Below are positions 53,043-64,000 of a stretch of 64,000 nucleotides of DNA, one piece after another. The stretch's first letter is position 1. Each line of letters starts with the position of its first letter. The notes beneath the pieces were generated by a model. The model worked only from the letters and a program-made list of their open reading frames with translations. It made no database searches and had not been told where the DNA came from. The stretch covers positions 1 to 64,000 of the forward strand of contig NZ_PKEK01000079.1 in assembly GCF_002863225.1 (NCBI RefSeq), written 5' to 3'. The translations under genes and the position numbers were made by a program. The stretch is from Mycobacterium sp. (GTDB lineage Bacteria; Actinomycetota; Actinomycetes; Mycobacteriales; Mycobacteriaceae).

Positions 53043-53780
53043 GTGTACCGAGTTTTTGAGGCGCTCGACGAATTGGGCGCCATTGTCGAGGAAGCTCGTG
53101 GCGTCCCCATGACCGCGGGCTGCGTGGTGCCCCGTGGCGACGTGCTCGAGTTGATCGACGACATCAAGGACGCCATCCCCGGCGAGCTGGACGACGCCCA
53201 GGACGTCCTCGACGCCCGCGACTCGCTGCTGCACGAAGCCAAGGCGCACGCCGACGCCACGGTGTCCTCCGCGACGACCGAGTCGGAATCGCTGCTCAAC
53301 CACTCCCGCGCCGAAGCCGATCGCATTCTCTCCGACGCGAAAGCCCAGGCAGACAGGATGGTCGGCGAAGCCCGTCAGCACAGCGAGCGCATGGTGGGCG
53401 AGGCGCGTGAAGAGTCGAGTCGCATCGCGGCATCGGCCAAGCGCGACTACGAGGCCGCGACGAGCCGTGCGAAGGCCGAGGCCGACCGCCTCATCGAGAA
53501 CGGCAACATCTCCTATGAGAAGGCCGTCCAAGAGGGCATCAAAGAGCAGCAGCGCCTCGTCTCGCAGACCGAGGTCGTGCAATCGGCCAACGCCGAGTCC
53601 GCCCGGTTGATCGACACCGCGCACGCGGAAGCCGATCGCCTACGCGGCGAGTGCGACATCTACGTCGACAGCAAGCTCGCCGAGTTCGAGGAGCACCTCA
53701 ACACCACCCTGCGATCGGTCAACCGCGGCCGCCACCAGCTGCGGACGGCGGCGGGCGTGCACGACTACGCCCAGCGCTAG
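53043..53780 (+). CDS. sepIVA: DivIVA-domain septation factor
   Basis: MYRVFEALDELGAIVEEARGVPMTAGCVVPRGDVLELIDDIKDAIP plus long coiled coil; Rv2927c position. Confidence 0.88.
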   Translation: MYRVFEALDELGAIVEEARGVPMTAGCVVPRGDVLELIDDIKDAIPGELDDAQDVLDARDSLLHEAKAHADATVSSATTESESLLNHSRAEADRILSDAKAQADRMVGEARQHSERMVGEAREESSRIAASAKRDYEAATSRAKAEADRLIENGNISYEKAVQEGIKEQQRLVSQTEVVQSANAESARLIDTAHAEADRLRGECDIYVDSKLAEFEEHLNTTLRSVNRGRHQLRTAAGVHDYAQR

Positions 53781-53832
53781 TCATCCCGCCGACAGGACGG
53801 GGTCGTAGGTAAACGCCCGTAGAATTGCGGAC

Positions 53833-54420
53833 ATGGCGCGCCAGCACACCCAGGCAGCACGACCACGTTCGGATTCGCCGCTCGTCGTCAACGTCACCCG
53901 GCTGGGCCGTCGCCCCGGCGCAATGTTCCCCCTTCGCGAGACAGTGGGTAACCCCGCGCGGATCGGTTTGGGCATGGTCGGCATTGCCGCGGGTACACCG
54001 TTGGATCTTGATCTGCGGGTCGAATCGGTGTCCGAAGGTGTGCTGGTCAGCGGGACGGTGGCGGCGTCGATCACCGGCGAATGTTCGCGTTGTCTGACCT
54101 CGTTGAGTGAGCCCATCACCGTCGACGTGACCGAATTGTTCGCTTACCCGGACAGCCTCACCGAGGCCACCACGGACGAGGACGAGGTGGGGCGGGTCGT
54201 CGGCGACACCGTCGATCTGCAGCAGCCGATCATCGACGCCGTGGGTCTGGAGCTGCCGTTCTCGCCGCTGTGCCGGGACGACTGCCCGGGGCTCTGCCCG
54301 ACGTGCGGTGTCGCGCTGGCCACCGCCGAGCCGGATCATCACCACGATCAGATCGACCCGCGATGGGCGAAGCTCTCCACGTTGCTGGAAACAGACAGCG
54401 ACGGAATCAGTGATGAGTGA
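53833..54420 (+). CDS. YceD/DUF177 family protein
   Basis: [44 protein letters not shown]. Confidence 0.92.
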   Translation: MARQHTQAARPRSDSPLVVNVTRLGRRPGAMFPLRETVGNPARIGLGMVGIAAGTPLDLDLRVESVSEGVLVSGTVAASITGECSRCLTSLSEPITVDVTELFAYPDSLTEATTDEDEVGRVVGDTVDLQQPIIDAVGLELPFSPLCRDDCPGLCPTCGVALATAEPDHHHDQIDPRWAKLSTLLETDSDGISDE

Positions 54421-55111
54421 TCTTCTCGACGCGCTCGAGGTCGATCTACCGGAGGCGCTGCTGACTCTGGCGCTGACACATCGCAGTTATGCCTACGAGC
54501 ACGGCGGCCTGCCCACGAACGAGCGGCTGGAATTCCTCGGTGACGCGGTGCTGGGCCTGACCGTGACCGACGAGCTCTACCACCGGCACCCGGAGCGCCC
54601 GGAGAGCGACTTGGCCAAAATGCGTGCCGGCGTGGTCAATACGCAGGCGTTGGCCGATGTCGCGCGCTCGTTGACCGAGCAAGGGCTCGGTGCGCACCTT
54701 TTGCTGGGCCGCGGCGAACTGAAGTCCGGCGGCTCAGACAAATCCAGCATCCTGGCCGACAGCCTCGAATCACTGCTCGGCGCAATCTATTTGCACAGTG
54801 GCATCGAGGCCGCGCGGCGGGTCATCCTGCGGTTGTTCAGCGAATTGCTCAACGCCGGCGGGCTTTTGGACTGGAAGACCAGCCTGCAGGAGTTGACCGC
54901 TGCACGCGGCCTCGGCGCGGTGTCCTATCAGGTGACCGCGACGGGGCCCGACCACAAGCGCGAGTTCACCGCGGTGGTGGTGGTGCGGGACACCTCGTAC
55001 GGGTCCGGGGTCGGCCGCACCAAAAAGGAGGCCGAGCAGAAGGCGGCCGAGCAGGCATGCCAGGCACTGAACCAGCTCGACAGTGCGGTTTCCGGGGAAA
55101 CAGCCGGCTGA
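54413..55111 (+). CDS. rnc: Ribonuclease III
   Basis: [21 protein letters not shown]; dsRBD at C-terminus. Confidence 0.97.
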   Translation: MSDLLDALEVDLPEALLTLALTHRSYAYEHGGLPTNERLEFLGDAVLGLTVTDELYHRHPERPESDLAKMRAGVVNTQALADVARSLTEQGLGAHLLLGRGELKSGGSDKSSILADSLESLLGAIYLHSGIEAARRVILRLFSELLNAGGLLDWKTSLQELTAARGLGAVSYQVTATGPDHKREFTAVVVVRDTSYGSGVGRTKKEAEQKAAEQACQALNQLDSAVSGETAG

Positions 55112-55972
55112 ATGCCCGAGCTACCCGAAGTCGAGGTGGTGCGGCGCGGACTGCAGGCCCATGTGGTCGGCAAGACAATCACCGCGGTGCGAGTCCACCA
55201 CCAGCGCGCCGTCCGCCGTCACGAAGCCGGGCCGGCCGACCTGACGGCGCGGCTGCTGGACGCGCGGATCACCGGAAGCGATCGGCGCGGCAAGTACCTG
55301 TGGCTCATTCTGGACGGCCCGAGTGGTGACGAGCAGGCGTTGGTCGTGCACCTCGGGATGAGCGGACAGATGCTGCTCGGGGAGGTGCCCAACGCCGGCC
55401 ACCTGCGCATCGCCGCGCTCCTGGACGACGGCACCACATTGAGCTTCGTCGACCAGCGAACCTTCGGCGGCTGGCTGTTGGCCGACCTGGTCACCGTCGA
55501 CGGCAGTGTTGTCCCGACACCGGTCGCGCACGTCGCGCGTGACCCGCTGGACCCACGTTTCGACGTTGACGCGGTGGTAAAGGTATTGTGGCGCAAGCAT
55601 TCTGAGATCAAGCGCCAACTGCTCGACCAGACCGTGGTGTCGGGGATCGGCAACATCTACGCCGACGAGTCACTGTGGCGGGCCAAGATCAACGGCGCCC
55701 GGCTGGCCGAGAAGTTGACCCGCCCACAGCTGACTGCACTGTTGGGGGCCGCCGCCGAGGTGATGCGCGACGCGTTGGCGCAGGGTGGCACCTCGTTCGA
55801 CTCGTTGTACGTCAACGTCAACGGGCAGTCCGGGTACTTCGACCGTTCGCTGAACGTCTATGGCCGAGAAGGCAAGCCTTGCAAGCGTTGTGGCGCGGTG
55901 ATCCGCCGGGACAAATTCATGAACCGCTCGTCGTTCTACTGCCCTCGCTGCCAGCCCCGACCCCGAGCTTGA
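55112..55972 (+). CDS. fpg: Formamidopyrimidine-DNA glycosylase
   Basis: [15 protein letters not shown]; zinc finger [25 protein letters not shown]. Confidence 0.97.
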   Translation: MPELPEVEVVRRGLQAHVVGKTITAVRVHHQRAVRRHEAGPADLTARLLDARITGSDRRGKYLWLILDGPSGDEQALVVHLGMSGQMLLGEVPNAGHLRIAALLDDGTTLSFVDQRTFGGWLLADLVTVDGSVVPTPVAHVARDPLDPRFDVDAVVKVLWRKHSEIKRQLLDQTVVSGIGNIYADESLWRAKINGARLAEKLTRPQLTALLGAAAEVMRDALAQGGTSFDSLYVNVNGQSGYFDRSLNVYGREGKPCKRCGAVIRRDKFMNRSSFYCPRCQPRPRA

Positions 55973-56016
55973 CCGACTGTCACACGGATGCGCAGTTTTG
56001 CGTCATCATCAGGCAC

Positions 56017-56406
56017 ATGACCGATCCCGATCAACCGCACGCCTACGAATACCCGTCGACGCCGCAGGATCCCTATGCGCCCCCGTTTGGCGGGCAGCCC
56101 AACTGGCAGCCGCACTATCCGGTCGGCGGCCAACCCGGCATGCCCTATCCGCCGGGCCTTCCCTATCTGGATGCCTACGGTCAGCCGCTGTCGGACAAGA
56201 GCAAGCTCACGGCCGGCCTACTCGAGTTGTTCCTGGGTGGGTTCGGCGTCGGCCGTTTCTACCTCGGCTACACCGGGATCGGCGTCGCGCAACTTCTGGT
56301 GACCCTGGCGACCTGCGGAATCGGGGGGATCTGGCCGTTCGTCGACGCGATCATGATGTTGACGGGCAATGTCCGCGACGTGCACGGTCGTACCCTGCGC
56401 GACTGA
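56017..56406 (+). CDS. TM2 domain-containing protein
   Basis: Pro/Tyr-rich N-terminus; LLELFLGGFGVGRFYLGYTGIGVAQLL. Confidence 0.9.
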   Translation: MTDPDQPHAYEYPSTPQDPYAPPFGGQPNWQPHYPVGGQPGMPYPPGLPYLDAYGQPLSDKSKLTAGLLELFLGGFGVGRFYLGYTGIGVAQLLVTLATCGIGGIWPFVDAIMMLTGNVRDVHGRTLRD

Positions 56407-56457
56407 GACCAACCGGCGCGTCGCCAACCTCGGCCGCGTGTTCGGTACAAATGAACG

Positions 56458-56871
56458 ATGACGGATCTGTGGGTGCAGCGCACCGGAGTGCGGCGCTACA
56501 CCGGCCGTAGCTCGCGGGGCGCCGAGGTGCTGATCGGCTCCGAGGATGTCGAGGGCGTGTTCACCCCGGGAGAACTCCTGAAAATCGCGCTCGCTGCCTG
56601 TAGCGGAATGTCCAGCGACGCACCGCTGGCCCGTCGACTGGGCGAGGACTACCCGGCCACCGTTCGGGTGTCCGGCGACGCGGACCGCGAGCAAGAGGTG
56701 TACCCGCTGCTCCGGGAGGCGCTCGAAGTCGACCTCTCGGGCTTGGACGACGCCGAGAAGTCGCGCCTGCTCACCGTGGTCCAGCGCGCTGTCGACCAGG
56801 TGTGCACGGTGGGGCGGACGCTGAAGGCGGGAACCAAGGTCGAGTTCCACGTTGTCGATGACCGAAAGTGA
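56458..56871 (+). CDS. OsmC family protein
   Basis: FTPGELLKIALAACSGMSSDAPLARRLGEDY; Rv2923c-like. Confidence 0.87.
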   Translation: MTDLWVQRTGVRRYTGRSSRGAEVLIGSEDVEGVFTPGELLKIALAACSGMSSDAPLARRLGEDYPATVRVSGDADREQEVYPLLREALEVDLSGLDDAEKSRLLTVVQRAVDQVCTVGRTLKAGTKVEFHVVDDRK

Positions 56872-57142
56872 CAATGCCCGGCTGACCGCCTGGGTGCACG
56901 GGCGGGTGCAGGGCGTCGGCTTTCGCTGGTGGACCCGATCCCGCGCGCTGGAGCTCGGTCTGACCGGCTACGCCGCCAACCGTCCCGACGGCCGGGTGTT
57001 CGTCGTCGCGCAGGGATCGCGTGACGCCTGTGAACAGCTGTTACGCCTGTTGCAGAGCGGAAACACGCCGGGCAGTGTCGACACCGTGGTCGCCGACTGG
57101 TCGCCGCCCGGGGAAGCGATCAGCGACTTCTCCGAGCGTTAG
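56858..57142 (+). CDS. acyP: Acylphosphatase
   Basis: [37 protein letters not shown]. Confidence 0.95.
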   Translation: MTESDNARLTAWVHGRVQGVGFRWWTRSRALELGLTGYAANRPDGRVFVVAQGSRDACEQLLRLLQSGNTPGSVDTVVADWSPPGEAISDFSER

Positions 57143-57254
57143 GCCCCTGGGACGCGTCGCGTCCCGCGTCGTCGCCCGACGGCCGCAAGTCCGGCTCTCA
57201 CGTCGAACGCGCGTCGCCTTCTGCATCGTGACCGGACGGGTAGTCTGGCACGCC

Positions 57255-60200
57255 GTGTACCTCAAGAGTCTGACGCTCAAGGGCTTCAAGTCCTTCGCGT
57301 CGCCGACGACTCTGCGGTTCGAGCCCGGCATCACCGCGGTGGTCGGGCCGAACGGGTCCGGCAAATCCAACGTGGTCGACGCACTGGCCTGGGTGATGGG
57401 GGAGCAGGGCGCCAAAACACTGCGCGGCGGAAAGATGGAAGACGTCATCTTCGCCGGCACCTCGTCACGTGCTCCGCTGGGCCGCGCCGAGGTGACGGTC
57501 ACCATCGACAACTCCGACAACGCCCTGCCGATCGAGTACTCCGAGGTCTCGATCACCCGGCGGATGTTCCGCGACGGAGCCAGCGAATACGAAATCAACG
57601 GCAGCAGTTGCCGTTTGATGGACGTCCAGGAACTGCTGAGCGACTCCGGGATCGGCCGCGAAATGCACGTCATCGTCGGGCAGGGCAAGCTCAACGAGAT
57701 CCTGGAATCGCGGCCGGAAGACCGCCGGGCGTTCATCGAAGAAGCCGCCGGCGTGCTCAAGCACCGCAAGCGCAAGGAAAAAGCGGTCCGCAAGCTCGAG
57801 TCGATGTCGGCGAATCTGGCCAGGCTGACCGACCTGACCACTGAGCTGCGTCGTCAGCTCAAACCGCTCGGCCGACAAGCAGAAGTAGCCCGGCGCGCCC
57901 AGACCATTCAGGCCGATCTGCGCGATGCCCGGCTGCGGCTCGCCGCCGACGATGTGGTGACCCGGCAATCCGAGCTCAACAACACCAACCACGCCGAGGC
58001 GACGTTGCGGCGCGAGCACGACGAGGCCTCGGCCCGGATGGCGGTGGCATCCGAGGAACTGGCCGCCCACGAAGCGGCGTTGTCGGCGTTGTCCGAGCGG
58101 GCGGAGTCGGCGCAGCAAACCTGGTTCCGGTTGTCCGCCTTGGCCGAACGGGTCAGTGCGACCGTGCGCATCGCTAGCGAACGCGCCCAGCATCTCGACG
58201 TCGAGACAGCGTCGACCGGTGGCCCCGATCCCGACGAGTTGGAGGCCGAGGCCGAGCAGGTCGCCGGTGCCGAGCGGCAGCTGCTCGCCGAGCTCGACGC
58301 CACCCGTACCCGGCTCGACGCCGCCCGGGCGGAGTTGGCCGACCGGGAGCGAGACGCCACCGAGGCCGAACAGGCCCACCTGGCCGCGGTGCAGGCCGAG
58401 GCCGACCGGCGCGAGGGACTGGCCCGGCTGACCGGTCAGGTGGACACGATGCGGGCGCGTGTCGAGTCGATCGACGACGGTGTCGCCAAGCTCTCCGAAC
58501 GCATCGAACACGCCGCCGCTCGCGCCCAACAAGCCAAAGCCGAGTTCGAGACCGTGCAGGGCCGGGTCGGCGAGCTGGACCAAGGTGAAGTCGGTCTCGA
58601 CGAACACCACGATCGGACGGTAGCCGCCCTACGGTCGGCCGACGAGCGGGTCGCCGAGCTGCAAACCGCCGAGCGCGGTGCCGAGCGGCAGGTGGCGTCG
58701 CTGCGGGCACGTATCGATGCGCTCGCGGTGGGGCTCGAGCGTCGCGACGGCGCCGCCTGGCTGACCCAGAATCACGGCAGCGCAGGGTTTTTGGGATCGA
58801 TTGCGAAGCTCGTCAGGGTGCATTCCGGCTACGAGGCGGCACTGGCGGCGGTGCTGGGATCGGCCGCAGACGCGTTGGCGGCCGAAAGCTCGACCGCGGC
58901 AACGGATGCTGTGCTCGCGCTCAAGCAAGCTGACGGTGGCCGCGCCGCCATCGTCCTGAGTGACTGGCCTGCGGAGGCCCCCGACGGCGCGGGCGTATTG
59001 CCCGACGGTGCGCGCTGGGCCCTCGACCTCGTGGAGGCACCGCCCCGGCTGCGTGGCGCGATGGTGGCCATGCTCTCTCGCGTCGCGGTCGTCAGCGGCT
59101 TGAGTGAGGCGATGAATCTCGTTGCCGCGCAGCCACATTTGCGTGCAGTCACGCGTGACGGCGATCTGGTGGGGGCCGGCTGGATCAACGGCGGATCGGA
59201 CCGCAAACCCTCGACGCTGGAGATCACCTCCGAAATCGCCAAGGCGCGAGCCGAACTCGTCGCCGCAGAGACGCAGACCAGCGAGCTCGGCGCCGCACTG
59301 TCCGGTGCGGTGAGCGAACAGACCGCCCGCCAAGACTCCGCCGAGCAGGCACTGGCAGCGCTCAACGAATCCGACGCCGCGATCTCGGCGATCTACGAGC
59401 AGCTCGGGCGACTCGGTCAGGACGCCCGCGCCGCCGACGAGGAATGGCACCGCCTGATGCGTCAGCGCGAGGAACTGGAGACCGGGCGCGCCGACACCCT
59501 CGCCGAGCTCGGTGAGCTCGAAACCCGGCTCGGCAACGTCGAACAGACCCAGAGCGTCAGCGCCGAGCCCGTTGATCGTCAGCAGATTTCGGCTGCGGCC
59601 GAGGCTGCCCGCGGTGTCGAGGTCGAGGCCCGGCTGGCCGTCCGAACCGCCGAAGAGCGGGCCAATGCTGTTCGCGGAAGGGCGGATTCGCTCCGCCGTG
59701 CCGCAGTTGCCGAGCGCGAGGCGCGGGTGCGTGCACAACAGGCCCGCGCCGCGCGTCAGCACGCCGCGGCGGTGGCTGCCGCCGTGGCCGATGCCGGTCG
59801 GCGTCTGGCAGCCCGACTGAGCCAGGTGGTCGGTGCCGCCTCGCAGAACCGCGACGTGTTGGCCGCCGAGCGTCAGCAGCGTTCGGTCGCGATGGTCGCG
59901 GTCCGCGACGAGGTGCACACTCTGGGCACCCGGATCGGGGTGCTCACCGAGGCGTTGCACCGTGACGAAGTCGCCAAAGCGCAAGCGGCGCTTCGCATCG
60001 AACAGCTCGAGCAGATGGTGCTCGAACAGTTCGGCATGTCGCCCGACGTACTTGTCGCCGAGTACGGCCCACAGGTCTCGCTGCCGCCGACCGAGTTGGA
60101 AATGGCGGAGTACGAACAGGCCCGCGAACGAGGCGAGCAGGTGACTGCGCCGGCGCCGCTGCCCTTCGACCGACCCACCCAGGAGCGCCGGGCCAAACGC

Positions 60201-60848
60201 GCCGAACGTGAGCTCGCCGAGCTCGGCCGGGTCAACCCGTTGGCGCTGGAGGAGTTCGCCGCGTTGGAGGAACGCTTCAACTTCCTGTCCACTCAGCTCG
60301 AGGATGTCAAGGCCGCGCGCAAGGACCTGCTGGATGTGGTCGCCGATGTCGATGCCCGCATTCTGCAGGTGTTCACCGAGGCCTATGTCGACGTAGAGCG
60401 AGAGTTCCAAGGGGTTTTCGCGTCGCTCTTCCCCGGCGGTGAGGGCCGGTTGCTGCTCACCAATCCCGACGACATGCTCACCACGGGCATCGAGGTCGAG
60501 GCCCGTCCGCCCGGCAAGAAGGTCAAGCGGCTGTCGCTGCTGTCCGGTGGCGAGAAATCGCTGACCGCGGTAGCGATGCTGGTGGCCATCTTCCGGGCCC
60601 GCCCGTCGCCGTTCTACATCATGGACGAGGTCGAGGCGGCCCTCGACGACACCAACCTGCGGCGGCTGATCGGCCTGTTCGAGCTGCTGCGGGCCAAGTC
60701 CCAGCTGATCGTCATCACGCACCAAAAGCCGACCATGGAGGTCGCTGACTCGTTGTACGGGGTGACGATGCGAGACGACGGCATCACCACGGTGATCTCT
60801 CAGCGGATGCGCGGTCAGCAGGTCAACGAGCTGGTCACGACTACCTAA
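57255..60848 (+). CDS. smc: Chromosome segregation protein SMC
   Basis: [66 protein letters not shown]. Confidence 0.97.
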   Translation: MYLKSLTLKGFKSFASPTTLRFEPGITAVVGPNGSGKSNVVDALAWVMGEQGAKTLRGGKMEDVIFAGTSSRAPLGRAEVTVTIDNSDNALPIEYSEVSITRRMFRDGASEYEINGSSCRLMDVQELLSDSGIGREMHVIVGQGKLNEILESRPEDRRAFIEEAAGVLKHRKRKEKAVRKLESMSANLARLTDLTTELRRQLKPLGRQAEVARRAQTIQADLRDARLRLAADDVVTRQSELNNTNHAEATLRREHDEASARMAVASEELAAHEAALSALSERAESAQQTWFRLSALAERVSATVRIASERAQHLDVETASTGGPDPDELEAEAEQVAGAERQLLAELDATRTRLDAARAELADRERDATEAEQAHLAAVQAEADRREGLARLTGQVDTMRARVESIDDGVAKLSERIEHAAARAQQAKAEFETVQGRVGELDQGEVGLDEHHDRTVAALRSADERVAELQTAERGAERQVASLRARIDALAVGLERRDGAAWLTQNHGSAGFLGSIAKLVRVHSGYEAALAAVLGSAADALAAESSTAATDAVLALKQADGGRAAIVLSDWPAEAPDGAGVLPDGARWALDLVEAPPRLRGAMVAMLSRVAVVSGLSEAMNLVAAQPHLRAVTRDGDLVGAGWINGGSDRKPSTLEITSEIAKARAELVAAETQTSELGAALSGAVSEQTARQDSAEQALAALNESDAAISAIYEQLGRLGQDARAADEEWHRLMRQREELETGRADTLAELGELETRLGNVEQTQSVSAEPVDRQQISAAAEAARGVEVEARLAVRTAEERANAVRGRADSLRRAAVAEREARVRAQQARAARQHAAAVAAAVADAGRRLAARLSQVVGAASQNRDVLAAERQQRSVAMVAVRDEVHTLGTRIGVLTEALHRDEVAKAQAALRIEQLEQMVLEQFGMSPDVLVAEYGPQVSLPPTELEMAEYEQARERGEQVTAPAPLPFDRPTQERRAKRAERELAELGRVNPLALEEFAALEERFNFLSTQLEDVKAARKDLLDVVADVDARILQVFTEAYVDVEREFQGVFASLFPGGEGRLLLTNPDDMLTTGIEVEARPPGKKVKRLSLLSGGEKSLTAVAMLVAIFRARPSPFYIMDEVEAALDDTNLRRLIGLFELLRAKSQLIVITHQKPTMEVADSLYGVTMRDDGITTVISQRMRGQQVNELVTTT

Positions 60849-60860
60849 GCGAGGAACACT

Positions 60861-62156
60861 GTGCCGCAATCCCTCTGGATCGCGATAGCGGCTGTCGCCG
60901 CACTGATCGTCATCGCCGTCCTGGTATGGGGACTGGTGCGTTACCGGCGACGGCAGATCAGCCTGTCGGCGCCCGAGCAGACCGCTACCCTCGACCGCTC
61001 CGGCGGATATACGGCATCGACTGGAATCACCTTCAGCCGCACCGAAACTCCTGACATTCTCGACACCACAGGTCTGCCCACCGTCGGCGATGACGCGACC
61101 ATTCCGCGCGATGCCCCGAAACGCTCCGTCTCCGATGTCCAACTGCCCCTGCCGGGTACCGCCGCGCCGACGCCCGAAGCGGAGCCGGCTGCCCAGCCGG
61201 AAGTCGCGGCGGAGGCACCTGCGGTAGAGGAGATCGCACCGACCGATGGACGGCTGGAGCGACTCCGCGGACGGCTGGCGCGGTCGCAGAATGCGTTGGG
61301 CCGAAGCCTGCTAGGACTTCTCGGCGGTGGCGATCTCGACGAAGATTCGTGGGAACAGGTCGAGGACACGCTGCTGATCGCCGACTTGGGGCCGACGGTG
61401 ACCAGCTCGGTGGTCGCTCAGTTGCGCAGCCGTCTGGCCAGTCGAGACGTACACACCGAGGCCGATGCCCGGGCGGTGCTGCGCGAGGTGCTGATCGGCG
61501 AGCTCCAACCCGGTCTGGACCGCTCGGTGCGCGCACTGCCGCACGGCGATCATCCGTCGGTGCTGCTGGTGGTCGGCGTCAACGGGACCGGAAAGACAAC
61601 GACGGTGGGCAAACTCGCGCGCGTGCTGGTCGCGGACGGCCGACGCGTCGTGCTGGGTGCCGCTGACACCTTCCGGGCCGCCGCCGCGGATCAGTTGCAG
61701 GCTTGGGCATCTCGGGTGGGCGCCGAGGTGGTTCGGGGCGCCGAGGGCGCCGACCCGGCCGCGGTGGCATTCGACGCGGTCGACAAGGGGATCGAGGTGG
61801 GCGCCGACGTCGTCGTGATCGACACCGCCGGCCGGCTGCACACCAAGACCGGGCTGATGGACGAGCTCGGCAAGGTCAAGCGAGTGGTCAGCCGGCGGGC
61901 GGCCGTTGACGAGGTGCTGCTGGTGCTCGATGCGACCATCGGGCAGAACGGTCTGGCGCAGGCCCGCGTGTTCGCCGACGTGGTCGAGATCACCGGCGCG
62001 GTACTGACCAAACTAGACGGCACGGCCAAGGGCGGCATTGTGTTTCGCGTCCAACAGGAGCTCGGAGTGCCGGTCAAGTTGGTCGGACTCGGCGAGGGGC
62101 CCGACGATCTGGCGCCCTTCGAACCGGCGGCCTTCGTCGACGCACTGTTGGGTTAG
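60861..62156 (+). CDS. ftsY: Signal recognition particle receptor FtsY
   Basis: VLLVVGVNGTGKTTTVGKLARVLVADGRRVVLGAADTFRAAAADQL; N-terminal TM. Confidence 0.97.
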   Translation: MPQSLWIAIAAVAALIVIAVLVWGLVRYRRRQISLSAPEQTATLDRSGGYTASTGITFSRTETPDILDTTGLPTVGDDATIPRDAPKRSVSDVQLPLPGTAAPTPEAEPAAQPEVAAEAPAVEEIAPTDGRLERLRGRLARSQNALGRSLLGLLGGGDLDEDSWEQVEDTLLIADLGPTVTSSVVAQLRSRLASRDVHTEADARAVLREVLIGELQPGLDRSVRALPHGDHPSVLLVVGVNGTGKTTTVGKLARVLVADGRRVVLGAADTFRAAAADQLQAWASRVGAEVVRGAEGADPAAVAFDAVDKGIEVGADVVVIDTAGRLHTKTGLMDELGKVKRVVSRRAAVDEVLLVLDATIGQNGLAQARVFADVVEITGAVLTKLDGTAKGGIVFRVQQELGVPVKLVGLGEGPDDLAPFEPAAFVDALLG

Positions 62157-62206
62157 CAGCGGGCGACCCTCGTTGTATCCCGCCTCCGTAGGCAGCCAGA
62201 GCAGAT

Positions 62207-62222
62207 GTAACACCGACGAAAC
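62207..62222. promoter_or_regulatory. GlnR-binding-site-like sequence upstream of amt
   Basis: GTAAC-ACCGAC-GAAAC matches GTnAC-n6-GAAAC. Confidence 0.7.
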
Positions 62223-62323
62223 CTGTCAGCGCCGCGATTTGTAACAACCTCTTTGCAAGGTTCTCATGCAGGCCGCAGTCACATGTCCGGCGGCTGTAGA
62301 TGGCTGACCGGAGGTGATAGCGC

Positions 62324-64000
<1,677 letters not shown>

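Noticed and set aside
57147-57165. GGGACGCGTCGCGTCCC palindrome between acyP and smc
   Set aside because: Short GC-rich palindrome expected by composition; no U-tract or other supporting context.
58629-61142. 837-aa antisense ORF opposite smc/ftsY
   Set aside because: Shadow frame in high-GC sequence; no recognisable domain, fully overlapped by well-supported smc and ftsY.

Overview
High-GC mycobacterial-type chromosome segment. Gene order matches, inverted, the M. tuberculosis serA1 to glnB region: ilvB-ilvN-ilvC, serA-leuB, leuC-leuD, hupB/mutT1, ppk, fbiD, gpsA, ddl, thiL, ung, rpmB, recG, lipN, dsbA-like/vkor, pca, rsmD, coaD, Rv2963-like permease, sepIVA, rnc, fpg, acyP, smc, ftsY, amt, glnB. 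There are tRNA-Gln(CUG) and tRNA-Glu(CUC) genes. The main accessory feature is a ~10.3 kb insertion (27640..37928) that splits an Rv2972c-like secreted HNH endonuclease-family gene into two halves lying 10 kb apart. It is bounded by imperfect terminal inverted repeats (CTTCCT...TTTGRCGTGTTGC). It carries a Tn554/RIT-like cluster of three tyrosine recombinases plus a small coiled-coil gene, a TetR-OYE-SDR operon, an IS3-family remnant and, unexpectedly, an intact paralog of the gene it interrupts. The start codon of that paralog overlaps (ATGA) the stop of the truncated, disrupted gene. Other points of interest: a probable ilvB leader-peptide attenuator, MIRU-type tandem repeats with start/stop overlaps, a RicR/CsoR-like operator, a GlnR box upstream of amt, absence of gltX from its expected place, and several tandem repeats and hairpins. 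All functional calls come from reading motifs and remembered synteny; no database search was run.
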